A stretch of 64,000 nt of DNA from assembly GCF_947488565.1 (NCBI RefSeq), contig NZ_CANKZC010000001.1, forward strand, positions 620,001 to 684,000, written 5' to 3'. Below, piece by piece: positions 10,660 through 19,714 of this stretch. The notes under the pieces are model-generated. The model saw nothing but the letters and a program-made list of their open reading frames with translations, was not told where the DNA came from and made no database searches. Origin of the DNA: an uncultured Psychrobacter sp. GTDB taxonomy: Bacteria > Pseudomonadota > Gammaproteobacteria > Pseudomonadales > Moraxellaceae. A program made the translations under genes and the position numbers. Numbering within the stretch: the stretch's first letter is position 1; each line of letters begins with the position of its first letter.

Positions 10660-11014
10660 GAAAAACTTGCCTTATCGTTTGGTTAATAAGCATCTATTAA
10701 CGTTATAAATGATACTTGTTTGCTAGCTATCGTTATCAGATATGGCCAACTCTTTTTTATGCACTATATATTAAGCCAATATGCTATGAGCCAATAAAGA
10801 GACACTCTCAAGATGCTGTGTGCAGACTAATATCGCGGCCTTATACTCAAAATTCAAGCACAAGCTTCTGCTCTTTATCAGTAAAAGGCAAACAAACACT
10901 TCTATATCAATTACTTAAAAAGAGATAATAATTCAACTCGATAACAAGATATAAAAGCCATTCGTATAAAAAATGCTATGATAAACCATAATTTTAAACG
11001 CGCGCAGGTTTATT
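10660..11014. other. Intergenic region, no gene supported
   Basis: About 350 AT-rich bases lie between two divergent genes. Short ORFs here lack family features or ribosome-binding sites. The region presumably carries both promoters. Confidence 0.4.
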
Positions 11015-11554
11015 ATGAAATATCTTCTTAAACAACACTCATCGGCTGCTGCTTTTGGCGGCAAAATAAACGAAATACGAATCAATAAATCGGGTATAGC
11101 GTTGGGGCTGATGGGCGCGGCTGTACTCGCCTTATCAGGCTGTGCCACGACGAAAACCCTCACGCCGCAGCAGTGCCAAGCCAGCAATTGGCAAGAAGTC
11201 GGCTATGCAGATGGTATCCGCGGCCGCTCAGGGGCTTATTTCGGTCACTATACCAATCAATGTGCAAGCGTTGGCGGCGCTACACCTAACCGTATCCAAT
11301 GGGAACAGGGACGCCAGCAAGGTCTCAAAAATTATTGTACCGAGCTGAACGCTTATAAGCTTGGCCGCGAGGGCTATGACTGGCAACCTGTCTGCCCGTT
11401 AGATAACATCGAAAAGTTAGAGGAAGCTTACTCGCAAGGTCGCTACTACTATATTCGTCAGCGTGACCTTGATTATCTACGTACGCCTTATCCATTCGGC
11501 TACGGACCTAGTCACTTTGGCTATGGTTATCGTCCATTTGGCTATGGCTGGTAA
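11015..11554 (+). CDS. DUF2799 family lipoprotein
   Basis: 179 residues. A lipoprotein signal (GAAVLALSGCATT) ends at the likely lipidated Cys43, preceded by an unusually long n-region of about 26 residues. The body has the DUF2799 pattern: repeated W/G-rich units (NWQEVGYADGIRGR, QWEQGRQQGLKNYC, YDWQPVCP) and four or five conserved Cys. The C-terminal tail is a Gly/Tyr/Pro/Phe-rich repeat (PFGYG, HFGYGY, PFGYGW). Function is unknown; an envelope location is inferred. A shorter version starting at the ATG at 11111 would have a very short n-region. Confidence 0.82.
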   Translation: MKYLLKQHSSAAAFGGKINEIRINKSGIALGLMGAAVLALSGCATTKTLTPQQCQASNWQEVGYADGIRGRSGAYFGHYTNQCASVGGATPNRIQWEQGRQQGLKNYCTELNAYKLGREGYDWQPVCPLDNIEKLEEAYSQGRYYYIRQRDLDYLRTPYPFGYGPSHFGYGYRPFGYGW

Positions 11555-11585
11555 CCACTACAACGAGCTTTGAACTTTACTGACA

Positions 11586-11753
11586 TTGTTAAATAACATT
11601 GACACTTTAAAATCATTCTACAATAAAGAAACCTTACAAGGTTACCCAAGTAAGGCTGGAGAAAAATTTATTATTTTAATTATTCTTCTTATTGTTTTGG
11701 TTATATTTTTATTGCTGGGTTTATTGGTTTTTTTGGCAAGCCTATTACTATAA
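11586..11753 (+). CDS. Possible small tail-anchored membrane protein (TTG start)
   Basis: An open frame of 55 codons starts at TTG 11586 and ends at TAA 11751-11753. The first 27 residues are polar (NIDTLKSFYNKETLQGYPSK) and the last 28 form one unbroken run of Ile/Leu/Val/Phe, ending at the stop as in a tail-anchored protein. There is no ATG and no good ribosome-binding site, so this may be chance in AT-rich DNA. It lies just downstream of the DUF2799 lipoprotein gene. Confidence 0.3.
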   Translation: MLNNIDTLKSFYNKETLQGYPSKAGEKFIILIILLIVLVIFLLLGLLVFLASLLL

Positions 11754-11787
11754 AGGCCAACCTTTCAATACAGCCTATCTATAAAAA

Positions 11788-12189
11788 CTACTCATTGACA
11801 AAAGCTATCTTAGACAGACCTGCTTCACTAGCCGTTGCCAATACTTGCGCCACGGTATCGTACTTGCTATCTTTGTCAGCGCGTAGCTGTATTGAAGGCT
11901 CTTTACCCTTAGCGCTTTCTTTTTGCAAACGTACCTCTAAAGCCTCTAGACTAATGGCTTTATCATCCCAAAATATTCCCGCATCTTCATCAATACTGAT
12001 CTGAATCACCTCGGGCGGGGTCTCATTAACTGTGGCACTAGTTTTTGGCAAATCTAGTGGCACTGTGGGATTTAATACCGTCGCCGTCAATAAAAAAATA
12101 ATCATCAACACTAACATGATATCGATCAGCGGAATAAGGTTCATCTCATTCATACCTTGAACGTCATCATCACCCAGTTGAAACGCCAT
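11788..12189 (-). CDS. exbD: Biopolymer transport protein ExbD
   Basis: 133 residues from the ATG at 12189. ExbD works with ExbB as the proton-driven motor that energises TonB for outer-membrane iron uptake. It has one N-terminal membrane helix (IPLIDIMLVLMIIFLL) with the essential Asp at residue 23, then a periplasmic domain ending in GLSKIAFVNE. The 12189 start is chosen over an ATG five codons earlier because GAGGG lies 6 bases upstream. It is last in the tonB-exbB-exbD operon, 112 bases after exbB. Confidence 0.95.
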   Translation of the reverse strand: MAFQLGDDDVQGMNEMNLIPLIDIMLVLMIIFLLTATVLNPTVPLDLPKTSATVNETPPEVIQISIDEDAGIFWDDKAISLEALEVRLQKESAKGKEPSIQLRADKDSKYDTVAQVLATASEAGLSKIAFVNE

Positions 12190-12301
12190 AATTACCCTCG
12201 ACATGCTGCTTTTAATTCATTTGATTATTCACACTACCACTTACATCTATTATCTGATCATAACCTTCGTCGGTTTTAACGACCTTATTAGAGGATGGCT
12301 A

Positions 12302-12979
12302 CTACCCCTGTGATGGTGCTGAGCTATGATAATGCGCGGCGTGCTGTGCGTCTTTTTTGGCAACTTGCTGATCTTTTGCTAGCTGCGCGGTTGGTACAGT
12401 ACTTGGACGGCTATTGGCGGCTGCTTGCTTGGCAGACGACGCTAACAAATCATGGGCGCGGTCATTGGCATGATACATAACACGGCGATTGATACGCACT
12501 GCAAGGTTATAAAATATTACGGCTGGAATCGCGACAGCAATACCTAAACCCGTCATAATCAGTGCCTCGCCCACAGGCCCTGCTACTTGCGCAAGTCCCG
12601 CCTGCCCAGTGTTACCAATGTTATGTAGCGCATGGAAAATACCCCATACCGTACCAAATAGCCCGATAAAGGGCGCAATAGCGGCTATCGTACCTAAAAT
12701 AGGCAGTCCGCGCTCACTAGCAAAGCGGTAGCGACCGATATATTTGAGTAGCGTCTGTTCTGTGACCGAACGACGAGTGACCGCATCAGACTCTAGTAGA
12801 TCAGACTGTTTGGAAGCAATCTGCTGACTCAAGTCGTCCGCGACCGTAGCGGCCAATTTGCGACTTTGTAGCACACGGATGATACCCGTCACCCAAGAGA
12901 CAATAGACAAAATCAATAGCAAAAAGAACAGGGTCTTGGTCACCATATCGCTAATTTGCCAGTAGTGCATAAAGTCCAT
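12302..12979 (-). CDS. exbB: TonB-system motor protein ExbB (MotA/TolQ/ExbB family)
   Basis: 225 residues from the ATG at 12979. It forms the pentameric proton channel around ExbD. There are three membrane helices: one near the N-terminus and two in the conserved core (GTIAAIAPFIGLFGTVWGI and EALIMTGLGIAVAIPAVIFY), both with the family's glycines. The C-terminal 45 residues are an Ala/Gln/Lys/His-rich cytoplasmic tail. The 12979 start has AAGGAG 6 bases upstream; an ATG at 13006 lacks one. It sits between tonB and exbD. Confidence 0.95.
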   Translation of the reverse strand: MDFMHYWQISDMVTKTLFFLLLILSIVSWVTGIIRVLQSRKLAATVADDLSQQIASKQSDLLESDAVTRRSVTEQTLLKYIGRYRFASERGLPILGTIAAIAPFIGLFGTVWGIFHALHNIGNTGQAGLAQVAGPVGEALIMTGLGIAVAIPAVIFYNLAVRINRRVMYHANDRAHDLLASSAKQAAANSRPSTVPTAQLAKDQQVAKKDAQHAAHYHSSAPSQG

Positions 12980-13095
12980 GTCAGACTCCTTAATGTTTAA
13001 TACCATTACAGGATAACGCCACTTTTATTACAGCTTTCGTTATCACGAATATTTAAAATAAATATGTTTTAGAATATCTTAGTTAATCGCCAGCG

Positions 13096-14037
13096 TTAGG
13101 GTACAGCGTAGCTGACAGGTAAGGTTACATCGCCTACCACAGGTACGCCGTTTTGTGTAAAGGGCTTAAACTTGCCAGAGCGTACTTGACGCTGCGCCTC
13201 TTTATCTACTCTTGGATTGCCTGACGACTTTGCTATTCTCACGCTATCAATGCCGCCTTGCTTATTGACTCTTAATACCAGTACCACGTTAAAGGTATCA
13301 CCTGAGCGAGCATTACGAGCAGCACGCTCAGGAAAGCTTAACCTCGGTGCAGATGCCCAATCTGCATTACTGGCAGTAAAGCTCACAGGCGTATTGCTTG
13401 CTGCAGCTTTCGCTGCCGCCTCGGCAGCTTCTTTAGCCGCTTTTGCTTGTGCTGCCGCTTGTTGAGCAGCTTTTGCTTCAGCTTCTCTAGCAGCTTGTTC
13501 TGTGGCCAGCCTCTGAGCCTCTTGCGCAGCTTTATCACGCGCTTCTTGCTCAGCCTTCTGCTGTGCTTGCTCTATTCTACGATGCTCTTCAGCTTGGCGG
13601 CGCTCTTTGGCTCTGCGCTGGTCTTCAACCACTTGAGTATCGACTTTAGGCTCAGCTATTGGTGTTTTTGTTTTAATGATGTCAGGCTTTTTTTCTTCTA
13701 CTTTTTTGGGCGGTGCGACTTCAGGTTTCTGCTCTTTTATGACAGGTTCTTTACGCGGTTTCGGCTGAGCCTTGACGGCTGGTGACGCTTTAGATTTGGG
13801 CGGTGTGGCTGGCGGCAAATCAGGAACCACTTCCTCCACCGCTGCCACAGGCTGTTTTTGCGACAATGTTACAAGCTCTATCTCGATAGGCGGTATTTGG
13901 TTTTTTGGTGCTACTTTTATGTCAGGTGCTTTCATCCCAATCAAGGCTACAGCAGTCAGCACATGTAGGCCAATGACAGCCGCGACAGCTGTCAGTGTTA
14001 ATTTGGAGGATGGTGCGTCTAAATTCGTTGAACTCAT
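13096..14037 (-). CDS. tonB: Energy transducer TonB
   Basis: 313 residues. An N-terminal membrane anchor (about residues 14-34) is followed by a Pro/Lys-rich spacer (about 70-130), a long Ala/Glu/Gln/Lys helix of coiled-coil character (about 138-215), and the C-terminal TonB domain (SFPERAARNARSGDTFNVVL through GDVTLPVSYAVP) that touches TonB boxes of receptors. It is longer than E. coli TonB (239) because of the central helix, which resembles TolA. It is the first gene of tonB-exbB-exbD, with Fur-like boxes just upstream. Confidence 0.94.
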   Translation of the reverse strand: MSSTNLDAPSSKLTLTAVAAVIGLHVLTAVALIGMKAPDIKVAPKNQIPPIEIELVTLSQKQPVAAVEEVVPDLPPATPPKSKASPAVKAQPKPRKEPVIKEQKPEVAPPKKVEEKKPDIIKTKTPIAEPKVDTQVVEDQRRAKERRQAEEHRRIEQAQQKAEQEARDKAAQEAQRLATEQAAREAEAKAAQQAAAQAKAAKEAAEAAAKAAASNTPVSFTASNADWASAPRLSFPERAARNARSGDTFNVVLVLRVNKQGGIDSVRIAKSSGNPRVDKEAQRQVRSGKFKPFTQNGVPVVGDVTLPVSYAVP

Positions 14038-14090
14038 AACACTCTAATATACATTAACTAAGATATAATGGTGTAGATAATAATGCAAAC

Positions 14091-14122
14091 GATAATTATT
14101 ATCAATAATAGATTATGATAAT
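14091..14122 (-). promoter_or_regulatory. Fur-like boxes upstream of tonB
   Basis: GATAATTATTATC at 14091-14103 is a perfect 6-1-6 inverted repeat of the Fur hexamer GATAAT. A second copy, GATTATGATAAT, follows at 14111-14122. They lie 54-85 bases upstream of tonB. Iron-dependent repression is inferred from the motif and the gene content. Confidence 0.7.
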
Positions 14123-14233
14123 TTTATTAAATAATTGCCTGTTAGATGATAAGCAGATGGAAGTTTATAGGTCGTAAATAAGGGGTTTTAGTTTAATAAA
14201 ATAAAAGAATATTCAATATACGTTAATAAAAAC

Positions 14234-14256
14234 CATTATCGTTTATATTGATAATG
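14234..14256 (+). promoter_or_regulatory. Fur-like inverted repeat upstream of siderophore ABC operon
   Basis: CATTATC (14234-14240) and GATAATG (14250-14256) form a perfect inverted repeat with a 9-base spacer, followed by AGTCTCAATT. It lies about 290 bases upstream of the binding-protein gene, so it may mark a distal promoter. The rest of the 505-base tonB/ABC intergenic region shows no gene. Confidence 0.5.
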
Positions 14257-14542
14257 AGTCTCAATTAATTTATCATGACCGCTTATCTATGCGCTAAGAC
14301 TGCTTAATTAGACCAATAACATCAATAAGCCTGTAGATAGTGAATGTATAAATGATAAAAAATACCACCGAGCTTTGTCTTGTGTACCGCCCCATGTAGT
14401 TAATCCTGCAAGACAAATTTTTCTTGTTTTAGATGAGTAGTGTCACGACTATTTTTGTACTTAAGACTAACGTTGACGCTTTTAAGACGCTAATCAACAT
14501 TTTTTTATACACTGCTCATTCAGCTGATATACCGAGTTCCTT

Positions 14543-15589
14543 ATGGCTAACAATAATTTTACGACCGCTACTACTTTATTTAAACGTCCATTATTAGCAA
14601 CGATGGCAGCAGCACTGTTTGTCAGTATCGGTTTAACTGGCTGCTCGTCACCTGACTCAAATGAGACGGAGATAGACGACACTAAGGTTGAGAATAAAAC
14701 AGCGGATGCCGCTTCAAACGTCGCTAATAATGATGCCGTGTCTGTCAATGCTATCGATATTGATACAGTAAAAGGGGATGTCAGCCTACCGATTAATCCC
14801 TCACCAATAGCGGTCTACGACATGACCCTATTACAAGACTTAGCGGCACTTGATGTCGCAGTCACAGGTATCCCAAGCGGTCTAAAATTAGATAACTTGT
14901 ACTCCAAAAACCAGCCGGATCCAGAAGAGGTGGGTACGGTATTTGAGCCTGATCTTGAAGCCCTAAACGCCATGCAGCCACAAGCGATTTTGGTCGGCTC
15001 ACGTATGGCAGAAAAATACAATGAGCTCTCAAGCATCGCGCCCACACTTGATATGACGATCGATACCGCTAATATTTACGAGTCCAGCAAACAGCGCTTG
15101 CATGATTTGGGTGCCTTGTTTGGCAAAAGTGATGAGGCGCTCAAGCTGCAGCAAAACATCGATGGGCTGATTGATGAAACCAAAGCTTTGAGTCAAGACA
15201 GCGGTACTGGCTTGGTGGTCATGGTCAATGGCAATAAGCTGTCCGCCTATGGCGATAAGTCGCGCTTTGGGTTTGTCCATAGCGTGCTTGGCGTGCCAAT
15301 GGCAGATAAGCAAATCGAGGATGCGCGTCACGGTCAGCCGATCTCGTTTGAGTACCTGCAAAAAACCAATCCGGACTGGTTGTTTGTCATCGACCGCAGT
15401 GCGGCTATCGGTGAAGATGGCGTGGGCGCAAAAGCGGTACTCGATAATCCGCTAGTGGCACAAACCAATGCCTGGTCAAAAGATCAAGTGGTGTACCTAA
15501 GCCCAGACTCCTACCTGGCGTTTGGTGGTTATAATCAATGGATGCAAGACTTGACCTCGATTAAGACCGCTTTTAGTAATGCCAAATAA
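14543..15589 (+). CDS. Siderophore ABC transporter substrate-binding lipoprotein (CeuE/FatB/YclQ type)
   Basis: 348 residues. A signal peptide with lipobox LTGC (Cys34) tethers it to the inner membrane. The mature part has the class III binding-protein fold read from motifs: AVYDMTLLQDLAALDV at the first strand, LEALNAMQPQAILVGSRMAEKY in the first lobe, and the C-terminal DWLFVIDRSAAIGEDG and SPDSYLAFGGYNQWMQDL. This pattern is that of CeuE/FatB/YclQ, which bind catecholate or petrobactin-type ferric siderophores. It is the first gene of a four-gene importer operon opposite tonB. Confidence 0.9.
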   Translation: MANNNFTTATTLFKRPLLATMAAALFVSIGLTGCSSPDSNETEIDDTKVENKTADAASNVANNDAVSVNAIDIDTVKGDVSLPINPSPIAVYDMTLLQDLAALDVAVTGIPSGLKLDNLYSKNQPDPEEVGTVFEPDLEALNAMQPQAILVGSRMAEKYNELSSIAPTLDMTIDTANIYESSKQRLHDLGALFGKSDEALKLQQNIDGLIDETKALSQDSGTGLVVMVNGNKLSAYGDKSRFGFVHSVLGVPMADKQIEDARHGQPISFEYLQKTNPDWLFVIDRSAAIGEDGVGAKAVLDNPLVAQTNAWSKDQVVYLSPDSYLAFGGYNQWMQDLTSIKTAFSNAK

Positions 15590-15607
15590 CACCTCAAATA
15601 CTCTAGC

Positions 15608-15630
15608 GTAGGCTGGGTGCTCCATCCTAC
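15608..15630 (+). other. Hairpin between binding-protein and permease genes
   Basis: GTAGGCTGG and CCATCCTAC can pair over 9 positions (one mismatch) around a 5-base loop. No T-run follows, so it is not a classic terminator. It may trim or stabilise the message so that the binding protein exceeds the permeases. A GTG at 15617 that could extend the next gene falls in this hairpin, arguing for the later ATG. Confidence 0.4.
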
Positions 15631-15655
15631 AACAGCTTTTAAGCCAGTAGCCGTT

Positions 15656-16759
15656 ATGTCATTATTCCCGAAACGTAATAACAGTAGTGCCTATCATGCG
15701 ACTCACGGCGCGGCGAGCCTAACAGCGGTCTCATCGTGGCGCTCAGGATATGGTGCTCGCAACCCTACCAGCAAGCGCACCCCGCCGCCTTGGCTCATCA
15801 ATGGCGGCAGCTTAGTGGTTATGAGTGTATTGGTGTTATTAAGCTTGTCTATTGGGGTGGCTGACTTCTCTTGGTCGGGTATGCTACAAAGCTTGGTGAA
15901 CCATAGCGCCAATGCAGACAGCTCGCTGATGCTGGTCAGCCGTCTGCCGCGTACCATTGCCATTATTTTGACCGGTATTGCGATGGCGGTCGCGGGTATG
16001 ATTATTCAAGTGGTGCTCAAAAACCGCTTTGTAGAGCCTTCTATGGTGGGCGCCACCCAAAGCGCCGCATTAGGGCTACTGGTGGTCAGTTTGCTGTTTC
16101 CTGCCAGCACCTTGTTGATCAAAATGAGCGTGGCAACCGTGACGGCGCTTATTGGCATGATGGGATTTATGGCGCTGATCCACCGTATTCCTCCGACAGA
16201 TTTTTTGATGATTCCGCTGATTGGTATTGTTTTTGGCGGTATTATTGAGGCGATTACCACCTTTATTGCCTATCAGACTGAAACGTTACAGATGCTTAGC
16301 GTCTGGCAGTTTGGTGATTTCTCAAGCGTATTAGCAGGTCGTTATGAGCTGCTTTGGCTGACGGGCGGCCTCTGCGTCATCGCTTATATTATCGCCGACA
16401 AGCTGACCATCGTCGGTTTGGGGGACAATATTGCGCTCAACTTAGGGGTCAGTAAAAAGCAAGTCACTTGGCTTGGGGTTGGCATGGTGGCGATGATGAG
16501 TGCGATGGTCGTGGTGACGGTTGGTATGATTCCGTTCATTGGTCTGGTTGTTCCCAATATCGTCAGCCGTATTATGGGGGACAAATTACGGCGTAGCCTG
16601 CCTGCGGTCGCGCTACTTGGCGCTTCTGCTGTGCTGCTGTGCGATATCATTGGCCGCTCAATTCGCTATCCGTTTGAAGTGCCTGTCGCCACAGTCTTTG
16701 GTGTGGTAGGCACCATCATTTTCTTATGGCTATTATTACGTGCCCCTAGTGACTCTTAA
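15656..16759 (+). CDS. Iron-siderophore ABC transporter permease (FecCD family, first subunit)
   Basis: 367 residues from the ATG at 15656. After about 45 polar residues come 9-10 membrane helices. Family marks are SRLPRTIAIILTGIAMAVAG near the start, the cytoplasmic coupling helix around GDNIALNLGVSKKQVTW, and IPFIGLVVPNIVSRIMGDK before the last helices. It pairs with the next permease to form the membrane channel. A GTG at 15617 would add 13 residues but lies in a hairpin. The 45-base gap to the second permease and the shared orientation indicate one operon. Confidence 0.9.
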   Translation: MSLFPKRNNSSAYHATHGAASLTAVSSWRSGYGARNPTSKRTPPPWLINGGSLVVMSVLVLLSLSIGVADFSWSGMLQSLVNHSANADSSLMLVSRLPRTIAIILTGIAMAVAGMIIQVVLKNRFVEPSMVGATQSAALGLLVVSLLFPASTLLIKMSVATVTALIGMMGFMALIHRIPPTDFLMIPLIGIVFGGIIEAITTFIAYQTETLQMLSVWQFGDFSSVLAGRYELLWLTGGLCVIAYIIADKLTIVGLGDNIALNLGVSKKQVTWLGVGMVAMMSAMVVVTVGMIPFIGLVVPNIVSRIMGDKLRRSLPAVALLGASAVLLCDIIGRSIRYPFEVPVATVFGVVGTIIFLWLLLRAPSDS

Positions 16760-16804
16760 GCATTATTGATCCACCTCTACTTTACTTACCCTTTTTAATA
16801 AGAC

Positions 16805-17881
16805 TTGCGTATGTTTTCATCGTCTGCTTCTAACCCTGACAATATGGATAACCAAAGTGTCAATGGCTCAGCCAATGCCGCAGGCAAGTCTTCTGCTAGT
16901 AAAGGGTTAGGGGTAACGTTTTGGCAAGCTATCAAGCAGCATCCCAGCCTCGTTGCCACCGTCATTTTATTAGTCTCAGCAGTGCTGTTTTTGACCCTTA
17001 ACGTCAATGGTCATTGGGATTTTGCCCTACCGTTACGCGGCAAAAAACTGCTGGCGCTCATGGTGGTCGGCTACGCGATTGGGGTATCGACGCTCCTGTT
17101 TCAGACGCTAACGCACAATCCGATTTTGACGCCCTCCTTACTGGGCTTTGACTCGCTTTATGTGCTGCTGCAAAGTCTATTGGTGTTTTTTTTAGGGGCG
17201 ATGAGCTTTGCCAGCATCAATCCTATTGTCAAGTTTACCCTTGAGATCGTTTTGATGTTTGGCGCGTCCTTATTGTTATTTAAGCTGCTATTTTCTAAAA
17301 GCAGTCAGGATTTAACGCGCTTGATATTGGTGGGTGTGATCTTTGGCGTACTGTTTCGTAGCTTATCAGCTCTCATTGCACGGCTGATTAATCCCGATGA
17401 CTTTGTGGTGGTACAGTCGGCAAGTTACGCGCAGTTCAATACGGTCAATCCGCAGCTACTGGGCATCAGTATGATTATCTGCGTGATAAGCGCTCTGTTT
17501 GTCTGGCGCTGGCGTTACCAGTGTGATGTATTGATGCTCGGTAAATCACAAGCCATTAACCTTGGTATCAATTATCAACGCTTGGCATTTGGGCTGTTAA
17601 TCGTTATCGCTGTATTGGTCGCCACCGCCACCGCGCTAGTGGGTCCGGTGACTTTCTTTGGACTGCTGGTCTGCGCCTTGACCAATCGTATTGCCCGTCA
17701 TATGCATCATAGTGAGCGGCTGATACTCGTCAGTCTGATCGCCATGATTTGCTTGGTACTGGGTCAGACGATATTTGAGCAACTGCTCGGCATGGCTGGC
17801 GTATTATCCGTGGTGATTGAGCTTGCTGGCGGCTTGGTATTTTTATTGCTGATATTTATGGCCAATCGTCGCCGCGTGTAG
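16805..17881 (+). CDS. Iron-siderophore ABC transporter permease (FecCD family, second subunit)
   Basis: 358 residues. About 40 polar residues precede 9-10 membrane helices. FecCD features include LPLRGKKLLALMVVGYAIGVST, the coupling segment GKSQAINLGINYQRLAFG and VGPVTFFGLLVCALTNRIAR. It is the YclO/CeuC-like partner of the upstream permease. Its stop codon overlaps the possible GTG start of the ATPase gene by one base, which points to coupled translation. Confidence 0.9.
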   Translation: MRMFSSSASNPDNMDNQSVNGSANAAGKSSASKGLGVTFWQAIKQHPSLVATVILLVSAVLFLTLNVNGHWDFALPLRGKKLLALMVVGYAIGVSTLLFQTLTHNPILTPSLLGFDSLYVLLQSLLVFFLGAMSFASINPIVKFTLEIVLMFGASLLLFKLLFSKSSQDLTRLILVGVIFGVLFRSLSALIARLINPDDFVVVQSASYAQFNTVNPQLLGISMIICVISALFVWRWRYQCDVLMLGKSQAINLGINYQRLAFGLLIVIAVLVATATALVGPVTFFGLLVCALTNRIARHMHHSERLILVSLIAMICLVLGQTIFEQLLGMAGVLSVVIELAGGLVFLLLIFMANRRRV

Positions 17882-18693
17882 TGGCATCGATAACTGAAAC
17901 AAAACCGGTAGTAAACACGACTATGATAACAATAAATAACCTCTCGCATCACATCGGCAAGCAGCACATCTTGCACGATATTGACTTATCCTTGCCGCCG
18001 TCACAAGTTATCGCCTTAATCGGCCCCAATGGCGCGGGCAAATCTACTCTGTTTTCGGTCATGGCACGCCTGCAACCGCTACAATCAGGGCAAGTGAGTT
18101 TTTCGGTAGATAATGAGGCGCGTGATATCGTCAGCTGTGATGCGCGCACGCTTGCCACGACGGTTGCGATGCTCAGCCAAGACAATCAGGTACAAGGCCG
18201 CCTGCGAGTGCATGAGCTGTTGATGTTTGGCCGCTATCCCTACCATCAAGGCAAACCTACGACCACAGATGTACAAAAAGTCGCTGAGATTATCGAGCGC
18301 TTTGAGCTGGCGCCACTTGCCGATCGGTTTTTATCGACATTATCGGGCGGTCAGCGGCAGCGGGTACTGATTGCGATGATTGTCTGCCAGGATACGCCCT
18401 ATCTGCTACTTGATGAGCCGCTGAATAATTTAGACATGTACCATGCTGGGCGGCTGATGCGTGAGTTGCGCAAGCTCAGTCAGGTAGAGCAAAAAACGGT
18501 GGTGATAGTCTTACATGACATCAATCAAGCGGCGCAATTTGCTGATACGGTGGTCATGATGAAAGAAGGTACCGTGACAGCCGTTGGACGTCCTGCTGAT
18601 GTCATCACCCAAGAGACGATGAAAGAGCTGTATAACGTCGATGTGACCGTACTCAATCATCAAGGCCGCCCCGTGATTGTGGATACGGTTTAA
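17881..18693 (+). CDS. Iron-siderophore ABC transporter ATP-binding protein
   Basis: 270 residues from a GTG at 17881. It powers import of the ferric siderophore. Motifs in order: Walker A GPNGAGKST, Q-loop MLSQDNQVQGRLRV, signature LSGGQRQR, Walker B LLLDEPLNNLD and the H-loop VLHDINQAA. An ATG at 17923 (MITINNLSHH) starts closer to the conserved domain and is a real alternative; neither start has a strong ribosome-binding site. It is the last gene of the importer operon. Confidence 0.93.
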   Translation: MASITETKPVVNTTMITINNLSHHIGKQHILHDIDLSLPPSQVIALIGPNGAGKSTLFSVMARLQPLQSGQVSFSVDNEARDIVSCDARTLATTVAMLSQDNQVQGRLRVHELLMFGRYPYHQGKPTTTDVQKVAEIIERFELAPLADRFLSTLSGGQRQRVLIAMIVCQDTPYLLLDEPLNNLDMYHAGRLMRELRKLSQVEQKTVVIVLHDINQAAQFADTVVMMKEGTVTAVGRPADVITQETMKELYNVDVTVLNHQGRPVIVDTV

Positions 18694-18821
18694 TATAGGA
18701 ATGCACAAAACTAAAACTGTCGCTTAAAAGTCATTGTTACCTAATAGTTAGTATCTAAAACAACGCGGCTTATTGGGTCATACAGCTTAGGACGGACTTC
18801 TCTTTGGTTGTCATGTTTGGC

Positions 18822-19577
18822 TTATAACGCTAACGCGGCATCCTCACGCTTAATGACTTTGTGCTCATCTTCGCTATTATCGAGCTTCCAGTAACTGGAG
18901 ATATAAAAATAGGCTTTATTCACGCTTTTTTCTTTAAAATAGAGACGTAGCGCGCGCATACTATTAAACTCACACGCCGCCCACACGGCCACCTCACCGT
19001 CCAGCCAGTCCAGCGTGTTAATCTTATCTAATAACGGATAGTGGCTATCGGTGGTCGCCGGATTTATCACCCAATGGATCGTGATGTTTTCTGGTTTTTG
19101 TAGCGGCTGAATATCGTCTTCGCTTAATACTTCTATCACCGCATAGCCCGTAGCGTCTTTAGGCAACTTTGCCAAATTGACGGTGATGGCTGGCAAGGCG
19201 GTCATATCACCTGCCAATAAAACCCAATCCGCCTCATGATTGATAAGCTTTTTGGGGCCTGGTCCCCCGATCAGGATGGTATCACCGACCTGTACGGTTT
19301 TGGCCCAATGCGAAGCAGGTCCCTCGCAGCCGTTATGATTGAGACCATGCAACACAAAATCGACATCAATCTCATCAGCGCGCTGCTGGATGATGGTATA
19401 GGTGCGCATGATGGGCTTTTGCCCTACCTCTCCTGCAAACATCAGCTTAATATAGCCACTTTCTTGATCTGCTGGGAAGCCTTGCATGCCTTCACCGCCA
19501 AGCGTAATGCGGCGCATGTTTGGGGTGATATCAGTGATGCCTTTCACTTCCAATACTCTTGGATTAGGTTTGGCCAT
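18822..19577 (-). CDS. Siderophore-interacting protein (FAD/NAD(P)H ferric reductase)
   Basis: 251 residues. SIP-family enzymes (ViuB/YqjH) reduce Fe(III) in siderophores in the cytoplasm to free iron. The N-terminal FAD domain has MRRITLGGEGMQGFP and IMRTYTIIQQ (the RxYT flavin motif), then DFVLHGLNHNGCEGPASHWA and GDTILIGGPG, all diagnostic. The C-terminal NAD(P)H domain has VLLAGDMTALPAI and a VWAACEF motif. AAGGAGC lies 6 bases before the ATG. It lies downstream of the receptor gene on the same strand, after a terminator, and convergent with the importer. Confidence 0.93.
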   Translation of the reverse strand: MAKPNPRVLEVKGITDITPNMRRITLGGEGMQGFPADQESGYIKLMFAGEVGQKPIMRTYTIIQQRADEIDVDFVLHGLNHNGCEGPASHWAKTVQVGDTILIGGPGPKKLINHEADWVLLAGDMTALPAITVNLAKLPKDATGYAVIEVLSEDDIQPLQKPENITIHWVINPATTDSHYPLLDKINTLDWLDGEVAVWAACEFNSMRALRLYFKEKSVNKAYFYISSYWKLDNSEDEHKVIKREDAALAL

Positions 19578-19654
19578 TTTCAGCTCCTTTTAACTGTCTC
19601 GTTGACCCACTTTAAAAAAGATACAGTATCTTCGTAGTGTCTAAAATTACGATT

Positions 19655-19687
19655 AAAAAAGCCAGCTCTCATACAGACAGCTGGCTT
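19655..19687 (-). terminator. Terminator after the FetA-like receptor gene
   Basis: On the minus strand, AAGCCAGCT pairs with AGCTGGCTT (9 bp perfect, 11-base loop), followed by a T-run. It lies 28 bases after the receptor stop codon and before the siderophore-interacting gene, so read-through into that gene may be partial. Confidence 0.75.
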
Positions 19688-19714
19688 ATTTGTACTTAAA
19701 ATACCAAAAAAGGT

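Noticed and set aside
10716-10928. 70-residue frame between two divergent genes
   Set aside because: No ribosome-binding site and no recognisable pattern; likely chance in AT-rich DNA.
13217-14047. Plus-strand frames opposite tonB
   Set aside because: They follow the low-complexity Ala/Lys/Glu codons of tonB and have no independent support.
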